Positions 62,468 through 64,000 of a stretch of 64,000 nt of DNA are shown here, in pieces. Source of the stretch: Haemophilus sp. C1 (GTDB lineage Bacteria > Pseudomonadota > Gammaproteobacteria > Enterobacterales > Pasteurellaceae); NCBI RefSeq assembly GCF_001276515.1, contig NZ_LDVZ01000009.1:1-64000 (forward strand), written 5' to 3'. Every line of letters begins with the position of its first letter. Position 1 is the first letter of the stretch. The notes beneath the pieces were generated by a model, which was not told where the DNA came from, did not search any database, and saw nothing but the letters and a program-made list of their open reading frames with translations. The position numbers and the translations under genes were made by a program.

Positions 62468-63416
62468 AAGTATGTGTGATTAAGACTTCCTCTATGGGGG
62501 ATGTTATCCACACTTTGCCCAGCTTGAATGATGCACAAAGGGCGATTCCTAGTTTAAGTATTGATTGGGTGGTAGAAGAAAACTTTGCAGAAATTCCACG
62601 TTGGCATTCCGCCGTAAATCGCGTGATTCCTATTGCTTTGCGCCGTTGGCGTAAATCGCCTTTTTCTATTCAAACAAGAAATGAGTGGAAATCTTACCGC
62701 ACTTTGTTGCAGGCTGAAAACTATGATGCGGTAATTGATGCGCAAGGGCTCATTAAAAGTGCTTTATTTGCAACTCGTTTCGCTCAAGGTATGAAACATG
62801 GCTATGATCGTCAAAGTATCCGAGAGCCGTTAGCGTCTTTTTTCTACGATAAAAAATATGCCATTTCTTATCAACAGCATGCGGTGGAACGAATTCGTCA
62901 GCTTTTTGCTCAAAGTTTAGGTTATGAATTACCTCAAGTTCAGGGCGATTATGGTATTGCTCGCCATTTTCTTCATCAAACTTCAGAAAAAAACTACGTG
63001 GTATTCATTCTACAACTCGGGTAGATAAGCATTGGGAAGAATCAGAATGGCAAAAATTGATTGAAAAAATTACCGCACTTTCTGATTGCAAAATTCATTT
63101 GCCGTGGGGGAATGAACAAGAAAAAGCGAGAGCAGAGCGTTTGGCTCAAGCTCATTATAATGTGATCGTGTTGCCAAAATTAACTTTAACGGAGCTTGCA
63201 AAACAGCTTGCAAATGCAAAAGTCGTCGTGTCGGTGGATACAGGCTTGGCGCATTTAACTGCCGCTTTGGATAAGCCCAATATTACGCTTTATGGCGCAA
63301 CAGATCCTAAATTGATTGGCTGTTATGGTAAAAATCAGCATTATTTATTTGCCAGTTCAATGAAAGAGATTTCAGCCGAAAAAGTGCTATCACAATTGCT
63401 TCCTTTTATTTCATAA
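62464..63416 (+). pseudogene. opsX: LPS heptosyltransferase I, frameshifted
   Basis: The gene reads well from ATG 62464 (MKVCVIKTSSMGDVIHTLPS, family 9 start) to about codon 181, then meets TAG at 63022-63024. The rest continues in another frame from about 63009 (STTRVDKHWEESEWQKLI) to TAA 63414-63416 and contains the donor-binding VVVSVDTGLAHLTAAL. Together they make about 317 residues, the normal WaaC/OpsX length. At 63005-63012 there are two ATTC units; a third would restore the frame as VFIHSTTR. Heptosyltransferase I adds the first heptose to Kdo, so true loss gives heptoseless, deep-rough LPS. A sequencing error is possible. Confidence 0.75.
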
Positions 63417-63446
63417 AAAATGCTCGCACTTGGCGAGCATTTTTAT
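63417..63446. terminator. Terminator after opsX and MFS gene
   Basis: AAAATGCTCGC (63417-63427), loop ACTTG, GCGAGCATTTT (63433-63443), perfect 11-base stem between convergent genes. Confidence 0.88.
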
Positions 63447-63459
63447 CTTTTATATTTTC

Positions 63460-64000
63460 TTAGTCTAAGGCTTTACCTTTTAATTCAGGGATTAAGAAAA
63501 TTGTCGCTAACATATCAATTACGTAGATAATCGCAAGTAGGGCGATGGCAGTTTGGAAAGAGTAGGCGAGTACGACCGCACCCACGACCACAGGTCCAAA
63601 TCCCCCTACGGCACGACCAATATTGAAAAGTACGTTTTGTGCGGTTGCTCGAGCTTCAGTTGGGTAGGCTTCCGCCATTAATGCACCGTAACCGCCCATC
63701 ATTCCGTTCACAAACATACCTAAAAATGCCCCAGCGAGGAGCATGATGTCAGGATCGGTAAGTTGTGAGTAAACCACGATACTTATTACTGCGCCTAATT
63801 GGAAAAGTAAGAAGCTTGGTTTGCGTCCGATGCGGTCAGCTAGTTGTCCGAAAATCCAAATTCCAGCCATCATGCCGCAGACGGTAACGGCGGTCCAAAG
63901 TCCAGATTTAGTTAAACTGAATCCCAGTTGTTTTGATAAGAAATTAGGCAACCAAATCATAATGCCGTAATAACCGAAGTTTTGTACGGAGGTGAGTACC
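63460..64000 (-). CDS. MFS transporter, C-terminal part visible
   Basis: The frame is open to the window edge, giving 179 residues without a start; the ATG at 63960 is internal. LGFSLTKSGLWTAVTVCGMM leads to the MFS motif GQLADRIGRKP, then five more hydrophobic helices and the ending PELKGKALD. It looks like the second half of a major facilitator with 12 helices, of the metabolite:H+ symporter type (PTEARATAQN is typical). The substrate cannot be told. Confidence 0.8.
   Translation of the reverse strand, partial: VLTSVQNFGYYGIMIWLPNFLSKQLGFSLTKSGLWTAVTVCGMMAGIWIFGQLADRIGRKPSFLLFQLGAVISIVVYSQLTDPDIMLLAGAFLGMFVNGMMGGYGALMAEAYPTEARATAQNVLFNIGRAVGGFGPVVVGAVVLAYSFQTAIALLAIIYVIDMLATIFLIPELKGKALD

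Overview
The window looks like a chromosome segment of Haemophilus influenzae or a very close relative (H. aegyptius, H. haemolyticus). The base composition is AT-rich. The 9-base Haemophilus uptake signal AAGTGCGGT or its complement occurs throughout, often as inverted pairs that double as terminators. Gene content and local order match what I recall of H. influenzae Rd (lpsA-trmL-rsmD-ftsYEX, S10/spc/alpha operons, dxr-frr-pckA-hslO-argH-galU-csrA-alaS, groESL, aspA, xylose operon, rfaF). Species and strain cannot be fixed from the window alone.

Layout. 1-813: 3' part of an LPS glycosyltransferase (LpsA type) whose frame begins inside a CACAG pentanucleotide repeat. 860-4865: trmL, rsmD, ftsY, ftsE, ftsX. 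4962-20047: ribosomal protein genes as three units, S10 (rpsJ-rpsQ), spc (rplN-rpmJ) and alpha (rpsM-rplQ), each with a visible promoter. A hypothetical gene and a broken small ORF sit between S10 and spc. 20128-22871: Crp/Fnr-type regulator, anaerobic sulfatase-maturase-like radical SAM protein, TauE-type permease. 22903-37680: a long minus-strand run of housekeeping genes ending in groEL/groES, with a sigma32-type promoter.

37779-40582 is the accessory hot spot. Where H. influenzae normally has urease genes between groES and aspA there is a foreign block: a short trimeric autotransporter adhesin with eight ATACGAC heptanucleotides in its signal-peptide coding region, a family 2 glycosyltransferase, an inverted pair of complete 12-base Neisseria DNA uptake sequences, and the first codons of a gene resembling the neisserial ETF-ubiquinone oxidoreductase, cut off by an IS1016 fragment. 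To the right lie fragments of ureA (first urease gene) and ureH (last), so the urease operon has been deleted. I read this as a Neisseria-to-Haemophilus transfer associated with IS1016 and urease loss.

40738-48849: aspA (with a class II type CRP site), talB, a VirK-family protein, engB, comM (transformation), deoC, a thioredoxin-like protein, hldD. 48900-59812: xylose utilisation, with xylAB divergent from xylFGH, then a C-S lyase (MalY/PatB type) and an NhaC-type antiporter, then xylR. About 120 bp of regulatory DNA (probable XylR dyad plus CRP site) occurs twice, once in the xylA/xylF gap and once before the lyase-antiporter pair. 59888-64000: LPS heptosyltransferase genes (rfaF, and an opsX/waaC-type gene with a frameshift), an unknown membrane protein, an EamA transporter and a partial MFS transporter.

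The genes tie together envelope and LPS biosynthesis (lpsA, hldD, rfaF, opsX, galU), translation, and CRP-controlled carbon use (xyl, aspA, pckA). The main surprises are the foreign adhesin island, two phase-variation repeats, the urease scar, the duplicated xyl control region and the broken heptosyltransferase gene. No tRNA or rRNA gene and no CRISPR array was seen.
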